Part shown: in pieces, positions 13,310 to 22,421 of the stretch
Layout: every line of letters begins with the position of its first letter
How positions within the stretch are numbered: the first letter of the stretch is position 1
Assembly: GCA_016783225.1 (NCBI GenBank)
Contig: JADHWZ010000008.1
Span: 1-23,247, forward strand
Length of the DNA stretch: 23,247 nucleotides
Direction of reading: 5' to 3'
Source of the DNA: Dehalococcoidia bacterium
Lineage (GTDB): Bacteria; Chloroflexota; Dehalococcoidia; GIF9; UBA5620
Notes under the pieces: generated by a model
Seen by the model: only the letters and a program-made list of their open reading frames with translations
Databases searched by the model: none
What the model was told of the DNA's origin: nothing
Position numbers and translations under genes: made by a program

Positions 13310-14494
13310 ATGCCACAAATCAGAGAAGCGGTCATAGTAGACTACCTGCGATCTGCGTTCTCACGGTCGAGGCCGAGAGAGCCAGAGAGGGACGTGTTCA
13401 ATAGCTTGAGAATGGACGACGTGCTGGCAAGTTTGATAAAGGAGTTAATCAAAAGAACGAAGATCAATCCGGAAGAAATCAATGACGTCCTGACTGGCTG
13501 CGCCATTGGGTACGGTGAAAACGCTACCTTAGGAGGAAGGACCATAACGCTTCTGGCAGGACTGCCCTACAGTGTCCCGGCGCAGGGTACCGACCGGCAG
13601 TGCGGGTCTTCGATGTCAACCATACACCAGGGTGCCATGGAAATAATCCTTGGATACTCAGACATAGTGATCGCAGGTGGCATCGAGCACATGACGCATA
13701 ATCCAATGGGGGGTGGTCCTGAAGCGGCCATGAAACCGCCCATGGCTCTAATTCAATCGGGCGAAATGGTGACCATGGGACAGACAGCGGAGAAGCTGTT
13801 CTCGCAGACCACTTTCACCAGGGAAGACATGGACAAATGGGCGCTGGGAAGCCACCAAAAGGCGGCGAAGGCGCTTGAAGACGGATTCTTCAAGGGCGAA
13901 ATAATGCCCATTGAGGTAACGCTAGCCGACGGTACGAAGAAGACCATTGACAGTGACCAAGCCATCAGGGCCGATACGACACTAGAAGGCCTCACCGGAC
14001 TGAGGCCAGCATTTAACCCGGAGGGGCAGATAACCGCTGGGAACTCGTCCCCTCTGAACGCTGCTGCCACCGCGATAATGCTGATGTCGAAAGAGAAGGC
14101 GAAAGAGTGCGGGCTTAAGCCCCTGGCCACGATTGTATCCATGGGATGGGCCGGCGTGGACCCGACGGTCATGGGAAAAGGGCCGGTTCCCGCGAGCAGA
14201 ATGGCGTTGAAGCATGCCGGCATGGAAGTGAAGGACATTGATTTCTGGGAAATCAACGAGGCATTTTGTATTGTTGCGCTCAACGCGATAAAGGAACTTG
14301 GCATTGACCCAGAGAAAGTCAATGTAAAAGGCGGAGGCACTGCCATCGGCCATCCCCTTGGCGCCACCGGAACCAGGCTCGTTGGGACGCTGGCCAGAAT
14401 ACTGAACATTGAAGGGGGAGCTTATGGCCTGGCAAATGCATGCGTCGGGGGAGGGCAAGGCGTAGCCACAATTCTCAAGAGAGAGGACTCTTAG
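13310..14494 (+). CDS. Thiolase family protein (acetyl-CoA acetyltransferase-like), copy 1
   Basis: A 394-residue thiolase. Thiolases either condense two acyl-CoAs or cleave a 3-ketoacyl-CoA with CoA, in the cytoplasm. The catalytic set is complete: nucleophile C98 in DRQCGSS, H348 in GHPLG and C378 in CVGGGQG. The open frame extends to 13250, but ATG 13310 is chosen because AGGAGG stands 8 nt upstream, matching the second copy, and MPQIREAVIVDYLRSAFSR is the proper N-terminus. It is a tandem paralogue of the next gene; the main difference is a shorter cap loop near residues 131-158. Substrate chain length cannot be deduced. Confidence 0.94.
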   Translation: MPQIREAVIVDYLRSAFSRSRPREPERDVFNSLRMDDVLASLIKELIKRTKINPEEINDVLTGCAIGYGENATLGGRTITLLAGLPYSVPAQGTDRQCGSSMSTIHQGAMEIILGYSDIVIAGGIEHMTHNPMGGGPEAAMKPPMALIQSGEMVTMGQTAEKLFSQTTFTREDMDKWALGSHQKAAKALEDGFFKGEIMPIEVTLADGTKKTIDSDQAIRADTTLEGLTGLRPAFNPEGQITAGNSSPLNAAATAIMLMSKEKAKECGLKPLATIVSMGWAGVDPTVMGKGPVPASRMALKHAGMEVKDIDFWEINEAFCIVALNAIKELGIDPEKVNVKGGGTAIGHPLGATGTRLVGTLARILNIEGGAYGLANACVGGGQGVATILKREDS

Positions 14495-14517
14495 AAGGGA
14501 CAAGGCCTGCATTTCAT

Positions 14518-14546
14518 TTGTCTTCGGCTACTGAGTACAGTAGAAT
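14518..14546 (+). promoter_or_regulatory. Predicted promoter for the second thiolase
   Basis: TTGTCT (14518-14523), 17-nt spacer, TAGAAT (14541-14546). It lies between the two thiolases, so copy 2 can be expressed on its own. Confidence 0.5.
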
Positions 14547-14577
14547 AAACAGCAATTCAGACTAAGGAGGTTAGAGA

Positions 14578-15795
14578 ATGCCACAAACTAGGGACGCAGT
14601 CATCGTAGACTACCTGCGAACTGCATTTTCCAGGGCGAGACCAAGAGACCCAGATAGAGACGTGTTCAACAGCCTGAGAATGGATGACGTTGCGGCAATG
14701 CTGATAAAGGAGCTCATCAAGAGAACCAAGGTTAAGCCAGAGGACATCAATGAACTGATAGCCGGCACTGCCCAGCCGTGGAATGAGCAGTTCATGTATG
14801 GAGGAAGAAACATCGCCTTCCTGGCGGAGCTACCGTTCAGTGTGGCAGCTCAGCATGTCGACCGACAGTGTGCCTCTTCGATGTCAGCCATTCACACAGC
14901 CGCCATGGAGATAATGCTGGGTTATTCAGACATCGTCATAGCCTGTGGGATTGAGCATATGACACATGTTCCCATGCCTGGCCCCGGTGTTGACGTAAGT
15001 CAGATGCCGTCAAAACCGAACATGTTGTTCTTTACGGATGCTCGCTACGCGAAATATGACTATATGACGACTACGAACATGGGGCTAACAGCGGAGAAGT
15101 TGTTTGCACACACTGATTTCACTAGAGAGGACATGGACAAGTGGGCGCTCGGAAGCCACCAAAAAGCAGCGAAAGCGCTTGAAGAGGGCTTCTTCAAGGG
15201 TGAAATAATGCCCGTTGAGGTAACGCTGGGCGACGGCACCAAGAAAGTCATCGACAGTGACCAGGCCATCAGGGCCGACACGACGTTGGAAGGCCTTGCC
15301 GGACTGAAGCCGGCATTTAACCCGGAGGGGCAGATAACCGCCGGGAACTCTTCGCCTCTGAACGCCGGTGCCACTGCCATGATTCTTACGTCAAGGGAAA
15401 AGGCCAAGGAGTACGGACTTAAGCCTCTGGCTAGCATTGTGTCCATGGGGTGGGCTGGCGTCGACCCGACCATGATGGGAATGGGGCCAGTTCCTGCCAG
15501 CAGACATGCGCTGAAGAATGCCGGCCTGGAGGTGAAGGACATTGACTTCTGGGAGATCAACGAGGCATTTTGCATTGTGGCGCTCAACGCAATCAAAGAG
15601 CTGGGCATTGACCCCGAGAAAGTCAACGCCAAAGGCGGGGCCACTGCCATCGGCCATCCGCTTGGCGCTACCGGAACCAGACTCGTCGGCACACTGGCCA
15701 GGATACTGAATGCGGAAGGGGGAACCTACGGCCTGGCAACTCCGTGTGTCGGTGGCGGGCAAGGGGCGGCCACAATCATCAAGAGCGAGAATTAG
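14578..15795 (+). CDS. Thiolase family protein (acetyl-CoA acetyltransferase-like), copy 2
   Basis: A 405-residue paralogue of the preceding gene, clearly from a tandem duplication: long stretches match nearly residue for residue (for example DKWALGSHQKAAKALE and GWAGVDPT). Catalytic C98 (DRQCASS), H360 (GHPLG) and C390 (CVGGGQG) are present. It carries a 12-residue longer segment around residues 131-170, rich in proline, methionine and aromatic residues, in the loop region that shapes the acyl pocket in thiolases; this suggests a different substrate. AGGAGG is 8 nt before ATG. A strong terminator follows at 15860. Confidence 0.94.
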   Translation: MPQTRDAVIVDYLRTAFSRARPRDPDRDVFNSLRMDDVAAMLIKELIKRTKVKPEDINELIAGTAQPWNEQFMYGGRNIAFLAELPFSVAAQHVDRQCASSMSAIHTAAMEIMLGYSDIVIACGIEHMTHVPMPGPGVDVSQMPSKPNMLFFTDARYAKYDYMTTTNMGLTAEKLFAHTDFTREDMDKWALGSHQKAAKALEEGFFKGEIMPVEVTLGDGTKKVIDSDQAIRADTTLEGLAGLKPAFNPEGQITAGNSSPLNAGATAMILTSREKAKEYGLKPLASIVSMGWAGVDPTMMGMGPVPASRHALKNAGLEVKDIDFWEINEAFCIVALNAIKELGIDPEKVNAKGGATAIGHPLGATGTRLVGTLARILNAEGGTYGLATPCVGGGQGAATIIKSEN

Positions 15796-15859
15796 CAGCA
15801 GATAGAAGGCCCATATTCCCAGGGCAATAAGACAGACAGGCGCTCTCTGGAATGTAGAA

Positions 15860-15887
15860 GGGCAACGCAAATGGGTTTGCGTTGCCC
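15860..15887 (+). terminator. Rho-independent terminator after the thiolases
   Basis: GGGCAACGCAAA (15860-15871) and TTTGCGTTGCCC (15876-15887) form a perfect 12-bp stem with loop TGGG, followed by the T-rich GTTTCTTT. It ends the plus-strand thiolase transcription unit. Because the opposite strand also has an A/T-rich side, it might act in both directions at this convergent junction. Confidence 0.85.
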
Positions 15888-15941
15888 GTTTCTTTGCGCT
15901 TGAGAAGCAAGCATTCCCACCCGTCCAGCGGGGCCAGCCGG

Positions 15942-16258
15942 TTAGCCCCCTTCCTCCAATAGGTCTCTCCTGATCTCCTTCAACTTCTCCACCCCCACTA
16001 TCTCGCGAGGGAACATCGGCAGCTCAACGATTCTCACGTTAGGACAGCTACGGTGCAGAATCTCAGCGTCCTCGAGACCTTCGTTGGCTTTTGTTGCCAC
16101 CTCCTCTCGAAAATATGACACAGCGACGGAGTCGGGTCGGTTGATATGGCTAGAGTTCGTTTTCCGAGAGAGGCGTAGTACAAGGCTGTTGCCGCAGCGC
16201 AGGTCGTCTTGCCTACACCACCCTTGCCGGCAAACATGATAACGTTGCGCCTGTCCAC
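15942..16258 (-). pseudogene. Broken ArsA/GET3-type ATPase (internal deletion plus frameshift)
   Basis: The N-terminal frame reads NVIMFAGKGGVGKTTCAAA and then AISTDPTPSLCHIFE, an intact deviant Walker A and the following DP-PS segment of ArsA-family ATPases. At about 16106 the frame breaks. In another frame the text continues EEVATKANEGLEDAE... and NVRIVELPMFPREIVGVEKL to a TAA at 15942-15944, the typical C-terminal end of the same family. About 105 residues remain of an expected 300 or more, so the middle is gone. A GTG at 16258 is the likely old start. It lies downstream of cimA and is almost certainly non-functional. Confidence 0.75.
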
Positions 16259-16368
16259 AACAGTCTGGCTACGAGTAGCGCCCAATCTCGTCCTCCTTGT
16301 CTGCCAGTGCTGGTTCTTCACACGGGTTGTAGCAGAGTTGGGGCCGTAGGGGCTGATAGTGGTGAGAG

Positions 16369-17958
16369 TCAAACAGAAGCGTTCCGCTTTGTGAGACAGT
16401 ATTCCATACTGTCTGCCAGAGCCAGCCAGCTAGCTTCGATGATGTTGGTTGAGCTGCCCACGGTCCTCCATTGCTCCTGACCGTCACTGGATTCGATAAG
16501 CACGCGCACCTGCGAACCGGTGCCAGCGCTTTCCTCGAGAATCCGCACCTTGTAGTCAACGAGCTCAACACTGGTCAAATCAGGATAGAACTCGAGCAAA
16601 GCCTTGCGCAAAGCCTGGTCAAGGGCATTCACTGGACCGTTGCCCTCGGCAGCAGTATGTATCGTCCTGTCACCCACTTTTACCTTGACCGTAGCTTCAG
16701 ATAGCAGCCCCGATTCACTTTCGCTAGGCGGACGGCGATGTCTCTCCACCAACACCATGAAGTCGATGAGCTCAAAGGGAGGCTCATACTCAGGCTGAAC
16801 CCGGTGCAATAACAGCTCAAAGGAGGCATCAGCACCCTCATATTGAAAGCCGCGACTTTCCAGTAGCTTTATTTGCTCCAGTATCTGGCGCGCCTCCTTA
16901 CCCTTCGGAGGCAGGGCCACTCCCAACTCCCTGGCCTTATAGATGATGTTGCGCTTGCCTGATAGCTCGGAGACGACTACTTTGGGATGGTTGCCCACCA
17001 ACTCCGGATTGACATGCTGGTAACTCTCTTCCCATTTCATCAGGCCGGACACATGATATCCAGCTTTGTGCGTAAAGGCACTGGCGCCGACATAAGGAAG
17101 GTGACTGGCCGGGGCAAGATTGGCCAACTCGGCTACATAGTGAGAGACCTCGGTTAGCTTAGCTAACTGCTCATCGGCAATGCAGTCAATGCCCAATTTG
17201 AGCTTCAATGCCGGGATAACGGAGCAGAGATTAGCATTGCCACAGCGCTCACCGTAGCCATTGATAGTCCCCTGCACCTGGACAACTCCAGCCTGAACTC
17301 CAGCCAAAGAGTTGGCCACAGCCATCTCAGCATCATTATGAGCATGAATACCCAGGGGAACAGCTACCGCTTTCCGAACAGCTTCGACGGCAGGGGCAAC
17401 TTCAGAAGGCAGAGCCCCGCCGTTAGTGTCGCACAGTACTACGCAGTCCACCCCAGCCCGGGTCGCAGCCTCAACCGTTCGAATCGCGTAATCAGGACTT
17501 GCCTTGTAGCCGTCGAAGAAATGCTCGGCATCAAAAAAGACGGTAAGCCCTTTCGACTTCAGGTAGCTCACAGACTCACCGATCAGGACCAGGTTATTCT
17601 CCAGGCTGGTCTCCAGAACCTGGGTCACATGCAAGTCCCAGCTTTTGCCGACAATGGTAACTACCTTAGTCTTAGCCTCCACCAGCGTCCGCAGATTGGC
17701 GTCTTTGTTCACCTTGGATTCAGGGTGCCTGGTGCTGCCAAAGGCCACCAGAACTGAGTGCCTCAAGTCCAAGTCCTGAGCCTTGAGGAAGAACTCGGTA
17801 TCCTTGGGGTTGGCGCCAGGCCAACCTCCCTCAATGAAATGGATGCCCAGTTCATCCAGCTTCAAGGCGATTTTCAGCTTGTCAGCGACGGATAAGGAGA
17901 TACCCTCCTGCTGCGCACCATCCCTCAGAGTCGTATCATAAAGCTGGACTTCTGGCAT
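16369..17958 (-). CDS. cimA: (R)-citramalate synthase
   Basis: A 529-residue enzyme condensing pyruvate and acetyl-CoA to citramalate, the first step of the threonine-independent route to 2-oxobutyrate and isoleucine. The catalytic TIM barrel starts with LYDTTLRDGAQQEG (D8, R12, D13) and has the metal pair in GIHAHND; NGYGERCGNANL is the usual end of the barrel. Residues from about 395 to 520 form the LeuA-type allosteric dimer domain. The long form with the HFIEGGWPGANPKD text is typical of CimA rather than 2-isopropylmalate synthase or homocitrate synthase. It follows leuB by 15 nt, and GGAAAG precedes the ATG. LeuC, LeuD and LeuB from the same cluster can carry out the following steps. Confidence 0.93.
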   Translation of the reverse strand: MPEVQLYDTTLRDGAQQEGISLSVADKLKIALKLDELGIHFIEGGWPGANPKDTEFFLKAQDLDLRHSVLVAFGSTRHPESKVNKDANLRTLVEAKTKVVTIVGKSWDLHVTQVLETSLENNLVLIGESVSYLKSKGLTVFFDAEHFFDGYKASPDYAIRTVEAATRAGVDCVVLCDTNGGALPSEVAPAVEAVRKAVAVPLGIHAHNDAEMAVANSLAGVQAGVVQVQGTINGYGERCGNANLCSVIPALKLKLGIDCIADEQLAKLTEVSHYVAELANLAPASHLPYVGASAFTHKAGYHVSGLMKWEESYQHVNPELVGNHPKVVVSELSGKRNIIYKARELGVALPPKGKEARQILEQIKLLESRGFQYEGADASFELLLHRVQPEYEPPFELIDFMVLVERHRRPPSESESGLLSEATVKVKVGDRTIHTAAEGNGPVNALDQALRKALLEFYPDLTSVELVDYKVRILEESAGTGSQVRVLIESSDGQEQWRTVGSSTNIIEASWLALADSMEYCLTKRNASV

Positions 17959-17973
17959 TGACTCTTTCCGTTG

Positions 17974-19071
17974 TTAGCTGCCTACTCTTTCGGCAATAAG
18001 CCCACCCATCTCCATCGTCCCCACCTTAGTTTTGCCGTCTTCCATTATATCATAGGTACGATAACCCTCTTCCAAGACATCGACCACCGCCTTCTCAATA
18101 GCCTCCGCCTCAGTTGTCAGGTTGAAAGAGTAACGGAGCATCATGGCTACGCTCAATATGGTAGCAATTGGGTTGGCAATATTCTGTCCAGCCCGCCTTG
18201 GGGCACTACCATGAATCGGTTCATACATGCCGAAAGCTTTCGATGCGCCACCTTTGGGGATGCCAGCCAGACTGGCGGAGGGCAGCATCCCCATTGAACC
18301 AGCCAGCATAGAGGCCTCATCGGTAATAATATCCCCGAACATATTGCCCGTCACCACCGTGTCGAAGTACGCTGGCTGCTGGATAAGACGCATGGCGCAG
18401 GCGTCTACCAGCATGTGGTCCAGGTCCACATCAGGATAGTCAGCAGAGACCTCAGTGGCAATCTGACGCCATAGCCTGGACGATTCAAGGACATTGGCCT
18501 TATCCACCGAAGTCAGTTTCTTGCGGCGAGCACGAGTTATTTCAAAGCCAACCCTGACTATGCGCTCGATCTCAGTCTCGGAATAGTCCATGGTATCAAC
18601 CGCCCGCCTGCCTTCAGGTGTCTGCCACTGCTTCTTAGGCTGGCCAAAATAGAGGCCGCCGGTGAGCTCGCGCACCACTACCAGATCCACATCCTTTATC
18701 ACTTCAGGTTTGAGGCGCGTGGAGTCAACAAGCATAGGCAGCACCTTTACCGGGCGCAAGTTGGCAAAAAGCCCCAGCTCTTTGCGCAAAGCCAGAAGCC
18801 CATCTTCAGGCCGAACTTTGGCTTGCGGGTCATCCCACTTCGGCCCGCCGACTGCTCCGAGCAACACAGCATCGCAGTCCCGGCACATCTCCAAGGTCTC
18901 TTCGGTCAGGGCAACGCCGGAGGCATCTATCGCCGCCCCACCTACGAGGCCATGCCGGAACTCAAAGCCATGTCCGAACTTCTTACCGACGGCCTCGAGG
19001 ACTTTTATCGCCTCAGTAGCTACCTCAGGGCCGACCCCGTCACCTAGCAACGCCGCAATATTGAATTGCAC
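17974..19071 (-). CDS. leuB: 3-isopropylmalate dehydrogenase
   Basis: About 365 residues, NAD-dependent, oxidising and decarboxylating 3-isopropylmalate in leucine synthesis, and the methylmalate analogue in the citramalate route. It starts with NIAALLGDGVGPEV, and has the substrate arginine region LGLFANLRPV, the RELTGGLYFG loop, the catalytic Lys in VDKANVL, metal aspartates in DACAM and GDIITDEA, and the NAD-pocket GSAP with NPIA. A longer frame to ATG 19110 exists, but GTG 19071 is preferred: it has GGAGG 8 nt upstream, lies 1 nt after the leuD stop and gives the normal family length. Translational coupling with leuD is likely. Confidence 0.95.
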   Translation of the reverse strand: MQFNIAALLGDGVGPEVATEAIKVLEAVGKKFGHGFEFRHGLVGGAAIDASGVALTEETLEMCRDCDAVLLGAVGGPKWDDPQAKVRPEDGLLALRKELGLFANLRPVKVLPMLVDSTRLKPEVIKDVDLVVVRELTGGLYFGQPKKQWQTPEGRRAVDTMDYSETEIERIVRVGFEITRARRKKLTSVDKANVLESSRLWRQIATEVSADYPDVDLDHMLVDACAMRLIQQPAYFDTVVTGNMFGDIITDEASMLAGSMGMLPSASLAGIPKGGASKAFGMYEPIHGSAPRRAGQNIANPIATILSVAMMLRYSFNLTTEAEAIEKAVVDVLEEGYRTYDIMEDGKTKVGTMEMGGLIAERVGS

Positions 19072-19072
19072 T

Positions 19073-19573
19073 CTACCATCCTCCAGCCAGTTTTCTTCTG
19101 GTATATTCAACCAGCCCGCCAGCGTTTATTATGCGCATCATGAAGTCCGGATATGGCTCAGCCACGGAAGTCTTGCCTCCGGTCGTGTTTCTTATTTCTC
19201 CGGTGGTTAGGTCAACTTCAAGGACATCACCAGATTGGGCGCTGTCTACAGCCTCACCGCACTCCAGGAGCGGCAGCCCAATATTAATGGCATTGCGAAA
19301 GAAAATCCGGGCGAAGCTCTTGGCAATCACGCAGGATATGCCAGCGGCTTTGATAGCCAGAGGAGCGTGCTCTCGAGAAGAGCCGCAGCCGAAATTGGTA
19401 TCAGCCACGATAATATCCCCAGGCTCAACCCTGGCCAGGAATTCAGAGTCAAAGTCTTCCATGCAGTGCTGAGCCAGCTCCTCAGCCTCGGAGAGATTGA
19501 GATGCCTGGCCGGAATGATAGCATCGGTATCCACATTGGCACCGTACTTGTGAACTTTGCCTTTTAGCTTCAA
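19073..19573 (-). CDS. leuD: 3-isopropylmalate dehydratase small subunit
   Basis: The small subunit of isopropylmalate isomerase, which works as a heterodimer with LeuC. It shows [20 protein letters not shown] at the start and the substrate loop [19 protein letters not shown], both hallmarks. The longest frame begins at TTG 19606, but the TTG at 19573 has AAGGGAG 8 nt upstream and gives [11 protein letters not shown] and 166 residues, the usual length; the start remains an inference. The partner leuC lies 2.9 kb away with two unrelated genes between, which is unusual. leuB follows at once. Confidence 0.93.
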   Translation of the reverse strand: MKLKGKVHKYGANVDTDAIIPARHLNLSEAEELAQHCMEDFDSEFLARVEPGDIIVADTNFGCGSSREHAPLAIKAAGISCVIAKSFARIFFRNAINIGLPLLECGEAVDSAQSGDVLEVDLTTGEIRNTTGGKTSVAEPYPDFMMRIINAGGLVEYTRRKLAGGW

Positions 19574-19609
19574 ATTATCAACTCCCTTGATACGCAGATA
19601 CGCCAAGCT

Positions 19610-20839
19610 CTAGTCAACCAGCTGCAAAGTGGCCCCCATCAACACGACGGTATATGGATTCCAGGTCGACATCGTGAAATAGATTGTGGTGGTGGAGTCA
19701 TCGCCAACCGCCAAATCCTCGAACTGATAGGGGCCGTATTCACCAGCCCACTCGTTTTCCCGCCTGGGGTCATGGACGCTGTCGCAGTTTTGGTGTCGCC
19801 AGCTGGCATGCATGAAGTGGCAGTAGCCGTTGTCATCCCAGGGATGGAAAATAATCTGCGGCTCTGACCACGGCCCCCACGGTTTATCGGCAGTCCTCAT
19901 ATTTATTCCCCTTGATGCTGGCAGAAAGCAATTGTAAAGCATTATCCACTTATCAATGAATCGGTTATAGGTAACCGATAGTTCACCGACGCAAGGCTGA
20001 CTGAAGAGAGGCTGGGCATCTTCCTCGTTAGAATTCAGAGTTGGCCGCCCTGAACCATCCAGTCCGGCAAAGTAGCGCACGCTGGTGCGTGATAGTATCT
20101 GGTCAGGTGGCTGAGCGGCAAGGCGAACATCGCTCCTCCGATAGGCTCCGGAGCCGAATATGAACAGCACTTCGCCTGAAGCTTGTGTAAAGGCAGCGCT
20201 CAAATCTGCCTTGTCGACTTCCACAACGGAGACATTGATGAAGTGTTTACTTGAGAAATCGTATAGATAAGTGAATGTTTTCCCGTCGTCATCTGAGACA
20301 GCAACTACAGAGCGTCCCATCCTGGCCTCTTCCCCCTCCTTAAACATATCTTCAACTCCCTTACTGTCGGTGGTGTGATAAATGAACATGCGCCCGCCAA
20401 TGCTTACTCCCTCCACCGGCACCTCAAAAGCACCCTGGCTAATGCCCGGAATGTCCACCACTTTGTAGGCTACTTCATCGTGAATGAATTCCAGTTCGAT
20501 CCCGTCCTCCGGCGTCGTATCGGTCGTATAGGCGATGGCATCACCACCACGAAGCCCCACGGTATCGCCGAAGAGCAGGTAAGTACGTCCCTTGTGTTGG
20601 AATGGAACGCCCAAATCAGTGCCAGCCAGCTTGTAGCGGCTCCAGGTGAGGTTGAGCGTCGGTTCCTCCCGCTCTCTGTCGTAGTCACCTACCAGTTGCC
20701 CAATCTTCGTGGCACGCGTAACCACAACAACATCCTGCGCTGATGGCTGTTCTTCAACCGAATCAAGATTGCCAGGTCTGAAACAACCCGACACCATCAC
20801 TACAGCAATGAGCGAAATTGCCAGTACTTGTTTCGTCAT
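19610..20839 (-). CDS. DUF4185-like secreted lipoprotein (beta-propeller fold)
   Basis: A 409-residue exported protein. The signal segment ends VMVSGC with the lipid cysteine at 19. The mature part has propeller-like repeats with glycosidase-style phrases: GTDLGVPFQHKGRTYLLFGDT, MFIYHTTD, SDDDGKTFTYLYDF, DKWIMLYNCFL, WGPWSEP and a final MSTWNPYTVVLM. These match the DUF4185/five-bladed-propeller style seen near carbohydrate-active enzymes, but no catalytic function is established. It lies 36 nt before leuD (by the chosen start) on the same strand, so it may be co-transcribed with leucine genes to which it has no obvious relation. Confidence 0.72.
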   Translation of the reverse strand: MTKQVLAISLIAVVMVSGCFRPGNLDSVEEQPSAQDVVVVTRATKIGQLVGDYDREREEPTLNLTWSRYKLAGTDLGVPFQHKGRTYLLFGDTVGLRGGDAIAYTTDTTPEDGIELEFIHDEVAYKVVDIPGISQGAFEVPVEGVSIGGRMFIYHTTDSKGVEDMFKEGEEARMGRSVVAVSDDDGKTFTYLYDFSSKHFINVSVVEVDKADLSAAFTQASGEVLFIFGSGAYRRSDVRLAAQPPDQILSRTSVRYFAGLDGSGRPTLNSNEEDAQPLFSQPCVGELSVTYNRFIDKWIMLYNCFLPASRGINMRTADKPWGPWSEPQIIFHPWDDNGYCHFMHASWRHQNCDSVHDPRRENEWAGEYGPYQFEDLAVGDDSTTTIYFTMSTWNPYTVVLMGATLQLVD

Positions 20840-20967
20840 ACCTTATACCCTTACTTGCTTTGGCACAATGAGCAGCGTTTCGCGTGCTCGCCAATCCCGG
20901 AAGGCGTTTGATTGAGCGAAGCACATCGTAGGCACACTATCATGACCCGTCCTGTCAGCTCCATTAT

Positions 20968-22344
20968 TCAATCCTCAAGTATCTCTTGATACGGCTTGAC
21001 CATCTGCGTTTTGATCATCTTACGGACTTGCTCTCTCATCTCTGGTGTTTTGGTCAAATCAAACATTATCTTGTTAGTATCCCTTGCCCTTCTGTCTTTC
21101 TGCGGAAAATCATATATTCCATGCTTCTTGTAGTATCTGTGATCCGCCTGAAAAACAAACCGCAACCTTCCCCACATATCATCCCTGAAGATTTTCATCC
21201 CGCCCACACCAAGAAAAGTAGCTGGCTTAACGTAACCGATTTCAGCAAATCGGACAGCACGCTTTGCCAGACTCTGCAGCAACGCATCTACTTTCGCCGA
21301 ATCTTCATACTCGTCAGTTACGAAATCAACCAGATTGGCCCGCTGCCACTCAATATAAGCTTCCAGAATCTGCCTCAGGTTAGGTATCTGGCTTAAAGGA
21401 CCGGAGACAATGAACCCTACCTGCTTTCCAGTCAACGTTGGGGTATGTGTATTGAAGAAACCTCTATCAAAGAATAGTTTCCATCTTGAAGATAGATATC
21501 TGTCTCTAATAGCTCCAGCGAAGATCAGTACATCAGCAGTCTTTATCTTCGTATTGTAGAACTCAATGAACTCATCTTTATCCTGATATGCGCAAATATT
21601 GTCAAAACCGCACTGAATGCAGCCCAGGCACCCTCCCTTGATATCTATATCATTCAGATTGATCACTTGGACTTCTTTGGACAAAGACTCTCGAAATGTC
21701 TCAATCATCCTGCCCAGGTTTGCCTGCTTGTCCTGACAATCCGTCACAACAATTACCTTCTTGTCGCCAATATCTGTTTTGGTTTCTACATTACCGGGAA
21801 CATAATTGAACTTCCCATAAGTCACCGGCTTGTAGCTTTTTGTGGTAGGAACATTGGTTTCAATGGCTTCAAAGAAGTTCTCAGCAAACAGAACCAGTCT
21901 GTCTCTTTCCTTTTCTTCCAACAGATCACGCATATCGGCCGAATACGATCCCACATATTTCATATCTAGGTCGTCGCAAATAGCGTTCATATAATTGTGG
22001 GCAGCATGGTCAAAGAAATGAATTGATGTACTCAAGGCTGCGGTGTATTTACTCTTGAAGGCATCTGCTGCTCCGTTTTCCCAGATAAGCTCGATGAATC
22101 TCTTGTACTGGGAATGCACGAGAAAAACATAAAGCGGAAAGGCCCACAAGATGCCGTCTGATAACCTGACTTCATCAATAATCTCTTGAAAGACTGCCTG
22201 GTTCTTTTCAGTTGTCTTAATCCTTTGGGAAACGTTAAGGATTTTCAGTTTGTGTTGGGGAAACTTCTTCTGGATAAAGTGAACATACTGCATAGTAACA
22301 CTGATGTCACCCTTGGGGCTTCCATTTAAAACAGCTATCTTCAT
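20968..22344 (-). CDS. Two-domain flavoprotein: NADPH-dependent FMN reductase fold plus iron-sulfur flavoprotein-like domain
   Basis: A 458-residue cytoplasmic protein with two flavodoxin-like domains. The first (about 1-165) starts MKIAVLNGSPKGDISVTMQY, the FMN-phosphate loop of NADPH-dependent FMN reductases. The second (about 193-345) starts KKVIVVTDCQDKQANLGRM and carries C239, C242, C245 and C251 (CX2CX2CX5C), the compact cysteine motif of iron-sulfur flavoproteins that holds a 4Fe-4S cluster. The C-terminal 100 residues are basic and unassigned. AAAGGGGG precedes ATG. It looks more A+T-rich than the surrounding leu genes and sits between leuC and leuD, so it is probably a later insertion. 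Role: electron transfer, partner unknown. Confidence 0.82.
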   Translation of the reverse strand: MKIAVLNGSPKGDISVTMQYVHFIQKKFPQHKLKILNVSQRIKTTEKNQAVFQEIIDEVRLSDGILWAFPLYVFLVHSQYKRFIELIWENGAADAFKSKYTAALSTSIHFFDHAAHNYMNAICDDLDMKYVGSYSADMRDLLEEKERDRLVLFAENFFEAIETNVPTTKSYKPVTYGKFNYVPGNVETKTDIGDKKVIVVTDCQDKQANLGRMIETFRESLSKEVQVINLNDIDIKGGCLGCIQCGFDNICAYQDKDEFIEFYNTKIKTADVLIFAGAIRDRYLSSRWKLFFDRGFFNTHTPTLTGKQVGFIVSGPLSQIPNLRQILEAYIEWQRANLVDFVTDEYEDSAKVDALLQSLAKRAVRFAEIGYVKPATFLGVGGMKIFRDDMWGRLRFVFQADHRYYKKHGIYDFPQKDRRARDTNKIMFDLTKTPEMREQVRKMIKTQMVKPYQEILED

Positions 22345-22400
22345 TGCGATAACCCCCTTTCGAGCTTGTCTTCCACGTGTGACACTTCTCTATAGGTGAT

Positions 22401-22421
22401 GGCACATGACAACGGCACATG
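22401..22421 (-). repeat. Short direct repeat upstream of the flavoprotein gene
   Basis: GGCACATG occurs at 22401-22408 and 22414-22421, 13 bp apart, in the 130-bp gap between leuC and the flavoprotein gene. It could be a regulator site or chance. Confidence 0.3.
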
